Origin: Botrytis cinerea B05.10 | Lineage: Eukaryota; Ascomycota; Leotiomycetes; Helotiales; Sclerotiniaceae | NCBI RefSeq assembly: GCF_000143535.2 | Contig: NC_037321.1 | Coordinates: 806,001 to 870,000 of the forward strand | Direction: 5' to 3' | DNA: 64,000 nt | In this document: piece after piece, positions 37,393 through 48,144 of the stretch | Layout of the letters: every line of letters starts with the position of its first letter | How positions within the stretch are numbered: position 1 is the stretch's first letter | Notes under the pieces: model-generated | Seen by the model: the letters and a program-made list of their open reading frames with translations, nothing else | Database searches by the model: none | What the model was told of the DNA's origin: nothing | Position numbers and translations under genes: made by a program

Positions 37393-39685
37393 ATGGCACC
37401 TCACGAAGATGGAGAGAATAACTTCTCCGACGATGATTTTCTCAACGATATACCAGCAGATGCCCTAGACGAGCTCGAGAATAATGCGATAGCATTCACG
37501 CAGGCCCAGATTAAAGCCCCTCCTTCGTCTGATTATGGGGATGAGTTTGACGACGATGATTTGGATGATACGGTCGTGGTAGATGAGGCCAGGAGCGCCC
37601 CTGCGGTTGTGCCATATGTACCTCGAAACAATCTCAATCAAGCTGTTCGACAAGAACAATTTCAACAGCAAAATTATGAAGATGCCGATATTGTGAATAG
37701 ACCAAGAGATTACATTGGGCCTGCTCGTCCTCGACAATCAGATCACTTACCGCAGCCCTTTTCAAACCCAGTTTCTCGAGAGAACTCGAACCTTTCTCGG
37801 CAGGCGACTCAATTAGTAGCGGGAGATGACAATGAAGCACTTAGAAAATTAGTGCAGGAGGTATTTCTGGCCATCAATTAACACCTTGAACAAGGTTACT
37901 GACTACTCTTCAGTTGCAAGAAAAAAACAAGGTTCTCGAGCAGGAGACTCTATCGAAAAATGGCGAAATCTCAATTCTACGTGGGAGAATAGACAAATCA
38001 GAAAAGGAATATGAACGCACACAAGCAGCGAAAGAAAAGTTACACGCAGAGCAGTTGGCAAAATTACAAAAAGATAGGGAAGCGGCTGAAACTGCCGCAA
38101 GAAATGCTACAATCGAGCGTGATTTCACCAAGCAAGATTTATTCGAAGAGACCGAAAGAGTCAAAAGGTTAAATAAAGCCAAAATTTTTAAGGATGCCCT
38201 GGTTATGACCCCGAAAAAGACGAAGCCAATGCCATTTAGGGACGGGTTTGATGATGATGAGATCGAGCTTCTTTCTCCGAGCAAGATGTCCCCATCGAAA
38301 TTTCAAAAACGGCAACCTGGCACGCCTTCGAGAGCAGCAAAGCGGAAACGCAAAGCTAATGACAGTCCTTCAGCTAGTGCTTTAGATATGCTGCCTGTTC
38401 CAGATATACTTTCACAACCACAGAAGACTCCATTATTGGATGAATCAATATTAGAGAGACTTGTTCTGCAGGATGATCGATCGGATTTTCTTGCGGCCAT
38501 GCTAGATCACCGACCTAACCGTGATCACTTGAGGACTCTAGAAGCACTCGGCAAGCATTCTCTACCATCATCCCCAAATGAATCCTTTTCATCCTTGATT
38601 CTTGGAGAAATGCCAAGGATCGGTATGAAAAAGCCTATATCCGAAGTGCCGGCTGAGTTTTGCTTGTTCCTAATACAATTGTGGTCCAAGTGCATGGATG
38701 AAAGATGTTACACTCCCATTTACTTATTTGTTGATATTCTCACCTTTGCGCTCGAGTCAAAAACGCTCTCGATTGTACCGCACATCATTGATCAACTCAT
38801 TCCCCTGGTGCAGAAAACAGCTGATCTTGTCGCAATTCCGCGTTTCAAAAGCGAGCCTTGCGATCCTTATGATAAAGACATTAATGTGTCCGCTTGTCTA
38901 GCTCTCACTCACCTCGCTGCACTAGGCTGCGTTCCGGAACAAGAACATATAACCAGATTTTGGAAATTGATGAGATGGGACTTTGTTCTCCTTATGCTAA
39001 GTCAAAATCAGCCAGTGGCAGATTTTGAGTGGATGCTGCGTATTCTTTCTACCGGTGTTTTGAAAGATAGTTTTGGTAGCAATCCAGATGATAATCCAAA
39101 GTTTAGAGCGTCCACAAACGCTGGCCATATTATAGAACGTCTAACATACCCACTATTTGAGGTACCTTGCCTACCTATGAGTGTGGCTAAAGTTGATCCT
39201 GATGTTGTCCTTAAGTTACGTCTTGAGATTGTATCTTTAATGACTGGTATGACTCGATCGCCTTATGCTGGAAACGCACTTGCTTCCCATCCAACTGCGA
39301 TTGGTAGACTTATCAGTTTAATAAGTGATGAGTTAGATGGCTTATATGATCATAAATCAGGTCGTGAGGATAGGTACGAGATTCTTCGATTTTTGAGGCT
39401 AGATCACTAACAATTCCCAGTGCCCGTCTCATTAGTCTTGCAACTCGTCTTCTATTTCATTTGGTCACTAGATACGAATTCGATATGCAAAAGAAGTTAT
39501 CAGTCATTCGCGGCGGGTCACAAAAATACCTTCTTTGTCTGGCTAGACTAAACTTTTCAGAGGATGATCTAGTTTTCGAGTCAGGTATTGACCCAGATAT
39601 CCCTGGATGCGCATTAGAAATGTTGGAGATGGTCGTTACGCCCGAGGAAGGGGAAGCTATACAAGAAGCCTTGTCAAATGGATAA
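37393..39685 (+). CDS. uvsD: DNA-damage checkpoint protein, Rad26/UvsD (ATRIP) type, 730 aa
   Basis: Three exons (37393-37860, 37914-39373, 39421-39685) are joined by introns of 53 and 47 bp. The family binds the ATR-like kinase and brings it to RPA-coated single-stranded DNA, activating the S/G2 checkpoint in the nucleus. The N-terminus is acidic (NNFSDDDFLNDIPADALDEL), as expected of the RPA-binding region, and repeats acidic DDDDLDD at about residue 53. A coiled coil covers about 157-240 (LQEKNKVLEQETLSKNGE onward), the usual dimerisation and kinase-partner segment. A basic patch RAAKRKRKA follows as a likely nuclear signal. The helical C-terminal half resembles the fungal Rad26 repeat region and ends GEAIQEALSNG. 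The family call rests on architecture and remembered similarity. Confidence 0.82.
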
Positions 39686-40936
39686 TCGCTACTCAGTTGT
39701 ATTTCTAAGGCATGTATGATAGTATTCAGGTTGGAGTTGGAATTTCTGGTTATAACAGATTTGGGTTCAGCGAGGCGCTATGGACTACTTTTCCTTTGAT
39801 CTGGCACTCGCTGTTGGTGATTTGATTGAGGATATACCATCTTCAAGTAATGCAATTATAAAAGGTTTCATCATCACTAATACACTTTGATTGATGACGA
39901 GGGTAATGTAAACGATTCTAGGGGAAGAATTATTAGAATCAACTTCGAGGACGGGAATCACCGTCGAGGATTTTCAATGTCATTGTTAGAAACACGTGTT
40001 ATATTTACGCTAGCGCTAGTCATACACTAATGAAGCTTGATTCTATCTTGCATTTGAGTGCGAAAATATCATTCACTTTGTGGTGTTTGCGTATTTGTAT
40101 GCTGTTTGAGGTGTGGCGAGAGATTTGGATTGGGGGGTTGGAGTTATCGAGTTCTTGTTGGAATTTTGATGATTTGAGGACTTTGGAGAAGTGGAAATAT
40201 ACTGGAGAGAGACAAAGAGCCAAGTCGGTTTTATAGGTGGTGTCGCGAGCTGCGGCGTGTAGTTATGGAATGGGGATCAAGCCAAAACAGACATCTAGGT
40301 GGGAAGTTTGGAGCTTTTCAGACATTCGCATCAGATGATGGACTGAATCAGATTTGCTCGAAATTATCTCTGTGCATTGTATCCAAGTTTTGATTTGGTA
40401 ATGATATAGAAAATACCACGGCTAGTCCCGCATATCTAAGTTGGAGAAGGAGGTCATGAGAACAAAGAGGAGATTTTTTTTAGCATTTTTTCTTTTGGAG
40501 AAAATATTAAGCTTTCGGTTGAGTGACATGCTTGGCCTATGCTAGTCGTGGATGTTAAAGTTATCTGGCGTGTTTGGTTATGGAGATCTCCGTGGGGCCA
40601 TCACTTTTTGTAAGAGGTTTTGCTGTGAAGTTATGGAATTCGTTGCATCAGCCGCCGGTCGAAAGTTTTCGGGGAGTGTGTCAGTCGCAGAGATGCCCAT
40701 AGGTCCCTCGTTGCTTCCAGATAATCTTGTCATAATGGTATGGATTTCATCTTTGAAGTGATTGTTGTGGTATTTGCCGTGTACCAAGCTTTGTTCGTAT
40801 CTATTAAACTTCTACTCTTGTAGTATTTTTGGTATCTAAGTAGAGGTATCCTCCGTTCGTCTCACTAAAATAACTCAGCTTCTTTTTAATTTTGCTATCA
40901 ATTAATCAAAACTTTAAATTCTTTGCAAACGCCAAT
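39686..40936. other. Intergenic; possible gene relic near 40.6-40.8 kb
   Basis: This is the 3' flank of the checkpoint gene and the promoter of the next. On the minus strand, 40578-40787, a frame includes ENFRPAADATNSIT, which slightly resembles the N-terminus of the rhodopsin-like protein at 45.2 kb (YSLRPAADAVKIVTT). The match covers only about 22 bp and may be chance. No other gene is seen. Confidence 0.35.
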
Positions 40937-42437
40937 ATGAATGCTTCTACCGTTTTGAGCTTACCTCCTGAAGCTCTGGCAACTATTCCGACTGAGGCTG
41001 CACCAGCCGGGATAACAGCCCTTTCTGATAATCCAGAAGGCCGTGGTTACGTTCTCATAACTGTCAATGCTATCTTAACCATTGTAATGACAATATGTTT
41101 TGCCATCCGGATGTATACGAGCTTGGTAATTCGACGACGGCTCACTTGGAGCGATTGTTAGTCAATACTTACTCGACCTGTTAATTAACATTTGAAGAAC
41201 TGATTGAATCATAGTCTTTCTACTAATCGGCTTCGTAGGTGAAATTCGACCAATAAGTTCCATACAACCATCTAAAAACTTACTTGCTCATAGCTTCTTG
41301 TTGTAACATTATATATCGCGGCAATAATAGGTCCAGTACTATTCCTGCTTGGTAAACAAATTACTAATGCTTGCATAGTGGTTAGTCCGGGTGGTACCGT
41401 TGCGGCGCATGGTTGGGATATTTCATTATTTGATTTACTGCGTAAAAGAAACATAGCGGCAAGTCTTATTTTACTTTACTTTCTATGCACGAATCTCCAT
41501 CGGTAATCTTTGCTTATTCAATTAGGGACGATACATACTTGCCATTATCATCATGCCTGCCTTTGGCTTTGTAAAGCTCTCTATATTTCTTATGTACCTT
41601 GAGATATTTGAGGCTTTACGCTGGATGAAAATTTGCGTTTACATTGGTGCAACATTCTGCTCCGCTTTCTACTTAGCTGGCACGGTCCTCTTGTTTTACC
41701 TTTCAACGCCTTTTGGCAGTGAAACGTTGGCAACGATGGTATTCTCGCACCGGCAAATCATGTTCTTGCGTGTAGGTGTTCCAATGGCTGCAATTTCGCT
41801 GGGAATCGACATTTACCTGTTTATATTACCATTGATTGCGGTGAAAAGTCTGCGTATACCAACAAAAAAGAAGATACTTGTGATGGTAGGATTTACTGTA
41901 GGACTGATGTAAGTCTGAACAACTTCGAATCAATACGAAAGCCCTACTTTTGCTGACAGTCTTCTGATAGCGCTTGCCTTGGTTCCCTTTTAAGTCTTAT
42001 ATATCGGGTGATTTTGGTTCGGAGTGATGATAAGTCGTGGAAAGGTTCCTCAGTTGTTATTGCAATGTGCGTCGAACCTTCGGAGTGTTCCACCCTTGAT
42101 TCAGAAAGGCTGACGACAAAACAGATTGCTCGAATTGTTTAGTGGCGTTATAATATGTTGTTTCCCGTCCTTACTCCTTTTTTTCCGCAGAAATGACGAA
42201 AAATTTGCCAAAATGGGTGCGGCAATATCATCTTGCTTGTGTTGCACCCGATACAGGAAGTCAAATACAACAGTCAAGGATTCTCAGTACTCAAGTTATC
42301 CTTCCGAACTAACACCGGCTGGTGACCTGAATCTTTATCCCAATCTTGACTTCCTGACAATACCTGGAGATATTGAACGTACCGCCTTGGAAAAACGGAT
42401 GGAGAATAGGATCGGACTAGATGCGATCGCCGCTTGA
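40937..42437 (+). CDS. Rhodopsin-like fungal integral membrane protein (398 aa)
   Basis: Six exons: 40937-41156, 41215-41234, 41294-41458, 41526-41908, 41971-42066 and 42125-42437. Introns are 58, 59, 67, 62 and 58 bp. Exon 2 is a 20 nt micro-exon, and intron 3 starts with GC (GCG followed by GCAAGT); both are needed to keep frame. The protein has about seven hydrophobic helices, including VLITVNAILTIVMTICFAIR, FLLIGFLLVVTLYIAAIIG and ILAIIIMPAFGFVKLSIFLM. This is the layout of the fungal rhodopsin-domain (PTH11-related, CFEM-less) family, with the usual AHGWDIS and KLSIFLMYLEIF motifs. The cytosolic tail is short and ends GLDAIAA. Members are proposed receptors or sensors at the plasma membrane, with no ligand known here. 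It lies tail to tail with a paralogue at 43.9-45.3 kb. Confidence 0.83.
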
Positions 42438-43859
42438 TAGATCCTACATATTCGCGTATCTTTTGTTGGTAATACTGCTGTCATGGAGCAATATAAATGG
42501 ATAATAGTGTCATAATTTCTTCTTCTGCTTTGGCAAAAATTGCACTGGTTAATCTCTAATGGCGCAGAAGTCGCAGGAGGCAACTCTGTGGGATTTTGGG
42601 AAGCTCAGGAATTTCCTTACACAGTGTTCTGTGGATCTTGAACACCTCTTCATTGATACCTTGAACTCCAGCCTGGATTTCTCGAGTTTTAAGATGAGGT
42701 ATACATAAAAGTTTGTTTCGAACATTTGTGCCTTCGGAGGATTTTGAAGCACGACAGTGATTTGTACGAAAACCAATATTACTTTTTACGTGGACATATA
42801 AAAGCCGCAAGCTTGCACTACTAATTATAGGCATCACGATTTGAGTTCTAGTGGTTTCATCATAATCTAGCAACGGAGAATGCACTCAGACAAATTCTAG
42901 CGCCGCACTTCGAAATGAGTCTATTTCGTGAGGTATCATCCAAATCTTGAACTGGCGTGCTCCGCCACTCAAGGATATAACAAATATATTTCATAGACAT
43001 GAAAACCAAGAGAGAAGGAAGAAATATGCGGTATCTATTGATACTCTCACAAAGAACGAGAGCCAAGCAATACAAACAAAGATTTATATCATTTTAGAGA
43101 TATCAGATCAACAGCTGTTTGCTTTTATGCTCGAGGGGTATCTAAACTTTTTTGCTTCATGATCAGCATCTAGTATCTATCGGGATGTTATGAATGAAAC
43201 GAAAAGACTAGTTCTTTTAGGATATCGAAGTACCATTTTACAAAGTCGTTTACAACTACTTGAAGCTGTCCCGGATTTCCCCTCTTCATGAATTCCCGGG
43301 AAGTTGTGCTCAAAATTGTTCCTTAATTTTTCCGCGAGCTGGATAATATAAAGATGACTCCTATTCACTATCTCATGGCTAGGTGTCACTAGTATCCGTT
43401 TTACAATCACATTCTTACCTCAAGACCCTGTCAAGTACTGCCAACTTCTAGATCAGAGAATCTCACATCCCTCACGGAATAATTGTCGTCTACATCCAAA
43501 ACCATTTTTCTATCTTTGTTCCTGTTTCTCTTTCGGTGAAATCGGAGTTAAAATTTGGTGAATAGTTAGCGATGACTTAATAGTTACTTTAAAGCACCCA
43601 GTGCCTGATTTCCTTTCTGAAATGCCTACATTCACGTTCTATATGAGATATGTGTATTGTCTGGAAATAAAGAAATCATGACATAATTCGTTTCTTAACA
43701 ATAAACTACTTTTACCTGTAAAAGTTTTATTCTAGAAATCCCACGGCAGACATGTCCCATGTCTGGCATGGTATCTGTGCAGAAACTCATGTCCCAGAAA
43801 TCACTTTTGCAGTGTCAATCCCCTGCCATTTTCCGTCCAAACGCCTTTCATAACATAGT
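42438..43859. other. Intergenic between two convergent paralogues
   Basis: This contains the 3' ends of both rhodopsin-like genes. A small perfect inverted repeat (AGACATG-TCC-CATGTCT, 43748-43764) lies about 100 bp beyond the minus gene's stop and may form a hairpin. No gene is seen. Confidence 0.4.
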
Positions 43860-45327
43860 TCAAACCATATGAGCATTCCTCTCTTCGCTACTCAATGGAC
43901 CCTGACGAACAATCGAAATCTGCACCGATCTTAAAATTCCGCGTTCCTCGTCAACATGCTTCATCTCCAAACCATCTCCTTCGATTCTCATTCCCGTAGC
44001 CGTCGTCGTATTCCCCAAACTAACCGTCGAAAAAGCAGCATTATGTCCCTCCCACTCCTCCAAAACATCGTAGCTTTCTAAACCTCTCCCCTCACCCCTT
44101 GACATCGATGGCATCCTACGATGTTGATTCCATGAAGAACTACTACTCCTCTCTTCCTCCTCCTTAGACTCGCCAGACGAATTCGAAGACTTGGAGAGCG
44201 AAGAGACAAAATTACACATTTTTGACACCCGAGGTATCTGCGACGTCGTTTTGAAGAATTTCGGTAATGTTGGAAGACAGCTTGTAATGATCCCGGCTCC
44301 GAGCTCAACATATGAAGGAATACACATGATACTCGTATACCAGGAAGCATCGGGATTTTTCAAAAGTTTCAATGAAACGAACAGTCGCGCCATGGATGCT
44401 ATGCAAGCCCTGCAGACAAATCAATAAATTGAGTTATACATGTTCCAATATGTACTTACAGAAGTCCCGTTGAGAAAACGGCGGAGACACCAATATGCTC
44501 CTTGAAACTCATCTGTAGCTTCCAAATGATCGGTTGCGGAAGCAATATAATAAGAAAGTCGGTTATGGTGTTCGCCGTCCCAGTCGCTAGGAACAAGTAA
44601 TTCACGTCGAGGCAGTGACCCGTGGTCTCCAGTACGCTCCAAAACTTTGGTATGGGGGTGCAAATGAAAATTGTCATGAATAGCAGAATCGTATAGAATA
44701 CAATAGTTATCCACATGAGGGCATGGCAGCTCCAAAACATTAGATCCCGTGTTCCTGCTGTGAAGAGTCGAATGTATTGTAGCAATATCGAGATCTTGAT
44801 TGACATTATCGCAAGACCGAAGGATATGGATGTAATGTAGGTACCCTAGTCACTATGAGCTACTATTAAACTGCAAGATATATTACACATACGTAGAGGA
44901 AGATTTGGTAATCCTCCAATCTGATATCCCATTGATGTCGTCCAAAGACATTAGGATCAAACCCGGTTGTCACGATAAATATAACATAACCACACTGTAG
45001 TTTAATACTCAGCATCTGACGGGGTATTTGGAGAAAGATTTAAGTACCCATGCTACAACCGCAATATCTAAGCAAGTCAGCACCAAGTTCCAACAACCAT
45101 ATGTCATGACACCTACAATCTTCCAAATGCACCTCTCGAATGATCCTCCATTTAGTATAAACACGTATGAAAATAGCCAAAGTGGCTAGAATAGTAGTCA
45201 CTATCTTGACCGCATCAGCTGCCGGCCGAAGGCTATAAGGATTATCAAAATTCGAGGTAACACCAGGTGGAGGAGTCAAAGCCGGTCCTTGCAATAGCTC
45301 AATCTGAGATTGCGACATTCCTATCAT
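43860..45327 (-). CDS. Rhodopsin-like fungal integral membrane protein, paralogue (422 aa)
   Basis: Five exons: 45117-45327, 45048-45067, 44893-44994, 44460-44845 and 43860-44409. Introns are 49, 53, 47 and 50 bp. Exon 2 is again exactly 20 nt (completing HLEDYIAVVAW), and exon 4 is 386 nt against 383 nt in the gene at 41.5 kb, with identical phases. This identifies the two as paralogues. About seven helices are visible, with FGRHQWDIRLEDYQIFLY before helix 3, IMSIKISILLQYIRLF in helix 3 and TGLLACIASMARLF in the sixth. The C-terminal tail is long, Ser/Glu-rich and cytosolic (SSLSKSSNSSGESKEEEE). Membrane sensing is the family inference; the ligand is unknown. Confidence 0.83.
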
Positions 45328-46006
45328 AATAGATTCGGCACTAGCAAAAGGGAATAAGAAGTCAATTCAAGAATCGCAAATGAAAACTTATGTGAAGACT
45401 GGCACATAAGCTCCTGATAATATGTTGTATTCGTCTGACATCAGCCCGGTCATGACCGGACTTGAAGAGAAAGGCTGTGCACCTTTCAAAAGCATTGTGT
45501 AAGGAGGAAAAAATACATCCTTCCCAAAAAAGGTTGATTGGTAGATATTCCACCACACTAGTTCACGTCTCTTGGCTCGCATGCACTTACAATTCAGCCC
45601 TACCTCGACTCCTAGCTCGAGTACTGTTCAGCTGCCTGAAATATTCACGTTGTAACGTTTCAAGAGCACGTTTGCCGAGGAAAGACTTATGTAACTCCTA
45701 TATTGTGCAATTCGTAAAGCTTGAACTGATATGAATCATGTCTTTCTCGACGTTGAAGACATCATATTGAACTACCTATGCTGTCGCAGATGAAGAAATG
45801 TGGGACAATAATGCATATCACGTGGCATTCTCGTGATAACGAGTGGTCCATTCCGTTGACGACCTTCCAAAATCTCTACTACTGCTTGATAAAAATATGA
45901 AATATCTCCTATGTGAAGAAAGCATGCCGAGTAAATGTTTTACTAGAGATAAACATTGTTTAGAACCTGACTAGAATCGAGTAGCATTTCAACGTCAAAG
46001 CAAGAC
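45328..46006. other. Intergenic, no gene seen
   Basis: This is the promoter of the minus-strand rhodopsin-like gene and the 3' flank of the next minus-strand gene. The open frames on both strands around 45.4-45.7 kb have no recognisable content. Confidence 0.4.
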
Positions 46007-47756
46007 TCAAAGCCGTTGCATGCCAACTCTCTTCTCTTTCCACTATATACAAAATGTCAGTATCAAACGGATAAGAGAAGCACGCACTCAAGAAACTTAC
46101 ATCAAAAGCCACCTGTACATCTCTGAAGAATGGTTCTCCGAAAATCCACATATCTTCCATTCCATTTCCTTCCACACCACCGTTGCCAACTGTTCCCCTT
46201 TGGCCATCCATGTTACCAAACCTGCCTTCTACTACAATTCCCACACAGTAACCACTACCCCTCTCCATCCTCCCCAAGCTGAATCTTTCTCCTGGCGAAA
46301 AGCTTCCTTCATCCCTCTTGCCATTCAATACCTTGACTCTCAGATTACCAAACTCGAGAAGTAAATGAGGTGGATTGAAACAAGGGTAGGCATGGAACTG
46401 ATCATATGGTGGAGGGAGTTGACGAGAGCCAGAAATGGAAGAGTAAAGGCTGCGGACTAGATGTGAAGGACCAATGATGAAGGGAGTATTGACCTTAGCA
46501 AGTTAGCGGCTTGTGGAGAATGCTGAATGGGGTAGGCCTACATCCAAGACTATCGGCTGATTCTGTATAACTTTATTTCCATCAACCCAAATTCCTTTCA
46601 TGAGAATTTCCCACCATCCATCTGCACCTCGAACTTTGCTCCATTCCCAAACACTTTCATCATTCGACTTCCGAGTCAAGTCATTATCATCCAATGCAAA
46701 TTCGTCCCTCTTCATCAATCCTAACTCTGAATTTCTCTTGATTTCATCATGTTGGGACTGCATTCCCAGTCCGTCCATCTTTTTGTCGTTTCCCGATTGC
46801 AATTCATCTACATTAGGCGTCTCCCATTCATAATTTTGAGGTTGAAATTCACTTGCCTCAGCTGCCTCGAGTTTCTTCAATTCCTTCTTGATACTTTCCT
46901 CTACCACTCTCACTGCCTCGACTGAAGATCCTCCCACACTAAACACCCCTTCATATCCATTAATCAGCATCAAACTCCAGACGCCAGTATCAACAACTCC
47001 ACTCTTAACAATCTGCCCCAACAATCCTCCCTTCCAACCCCCAACTTGTCCCAACCCTTCTCCTACAGCCAACCCCAGACTTGCACCACTTTTCCCCAGA
47101 CTACCAACCCACTGTTTCTGTGGTCTACAATGTGCAAAACTAACAGGTATATACCTCTCTCCTTTAAAACCAGCAAACATATCAAATCCCAATGGTAGTC
47201 CCACAACATCCTTCCCACACCTACAACCCGGAAAGTTCATCCCCTTACCCTCATCATTATCATTACTAACACTATACGTCCCACTTCTCTCTTCGAGATA
47301 AAAACTTCCCTTTCCACTCGGCGTGCTAACAATCGCAAAATCCGCCGTCAACATATTAAGATCCAGATCCACATTCTGGTACGGCTCGCCAATTTTCATA
47401 GACGTAAACCAGGACCCAGCCTTCCCGACTTCACCGAGAAGAGTAGTTCCTGGTTGGATATATGTTCCGGATCGTGGTTTTGGATTTGTGGTATTGGTGA
47501 TCTGGCCATCGTGCCATCTTTTGGGCACTCTAACAACTTTATTCCCTTTCAATATTCTTTCGGAATTTGTGAATCTTGAATTGATATCTGCAAGTGTAGA
47601 TTGAAGGAAGGTGAGATTAGCAGTATCGGGAGCGGGAAATGAGCCGCCGCGGCGAGTGATGGTGTAGTGCAGTGGGGGAAGTGTGGCAACTGTGAAGCTT
47701 GTAAAATGGATGATGAGGAGGAGGATAGTTGAGAGACGGAAATCTGAGATATACAT
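46007..47756 (-). CDS. Secreted aspartic-protease-like protein with lost active-site motifs (547 aa)
   Basis: Three exons (46542-47756, 46101-46493, 46007-46042) are joined by introns of 48 and 58 bp. The start at 47756 was chosen because it begins with a clear signal peptide, MYISDFRLSTILLLIIHFTS; in-frame ATGs upstream would bury it. The fold is pepsin-like (A1): SWFTSMKIGEPYQNVDLDL resembles the entry to the first active site, QPIVLDVNTPFIIGP the second, MWIFGEPFFRDVQVAFDW the C-terminal strand. Yet the first DTGS reads NMLT (Asn134 in place of the catalytic Asp) and the second DTG reads DVN (Asp405 kept, Gly lost). A functional protease is therefore unlikely. It may be a secreted pseudoenzyme, binding protein or divergent activity. 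The intron junctions are clean, so this is not decay by frameshift. Confidence 0.82.
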
Positions 47757-48144
47757 GGTTGGGGTCTTTGTTGAATTTATGGTGTGGGTAAGTTGTAAGA
47801 GACAGGATGAGTAAAGTGAAATTGAAAAAGTCATGCAAGAAATAGAATCGGGAAAGTGAAATTCACGAGAAAACTCAAACATGCGTTAGTAAAATCGTCT
47901 CACGCGGAAAGAACGTTCTCTTGATTGCGATTACAGACTTGAGTGCCACGTATGAATGAACCAAGGAGACTGCTCAAGGAAAAGTAAAGTAAACCGCGTA
48001 ACACAGCCACGGAGAGCATTGGATGGAAGAGGATATTGTAGTAAATTGTGCCAAATATATAAAACTCCAAGGTGCCGAAGCCGTCAACGATCATAATTCA
48101 TACACGCTCTTCGCTAAATTTACCAATCTCACACCGTCTTGCAA
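47757..48144. other. Short intergenic region
   Basis: This is the promoter of the minus-strand protease-like gene and the 3' flank of the GMC oxidoreductase. No gene is seen. Confidence 0.4.

Noticed and set aside
46888..47301. A 137-codon plus-strand frame opposite the protease-like gene
   Set aside because: The minus strand has signal peptide, fold motifs and spliced exons. The plus frame is a shadow.
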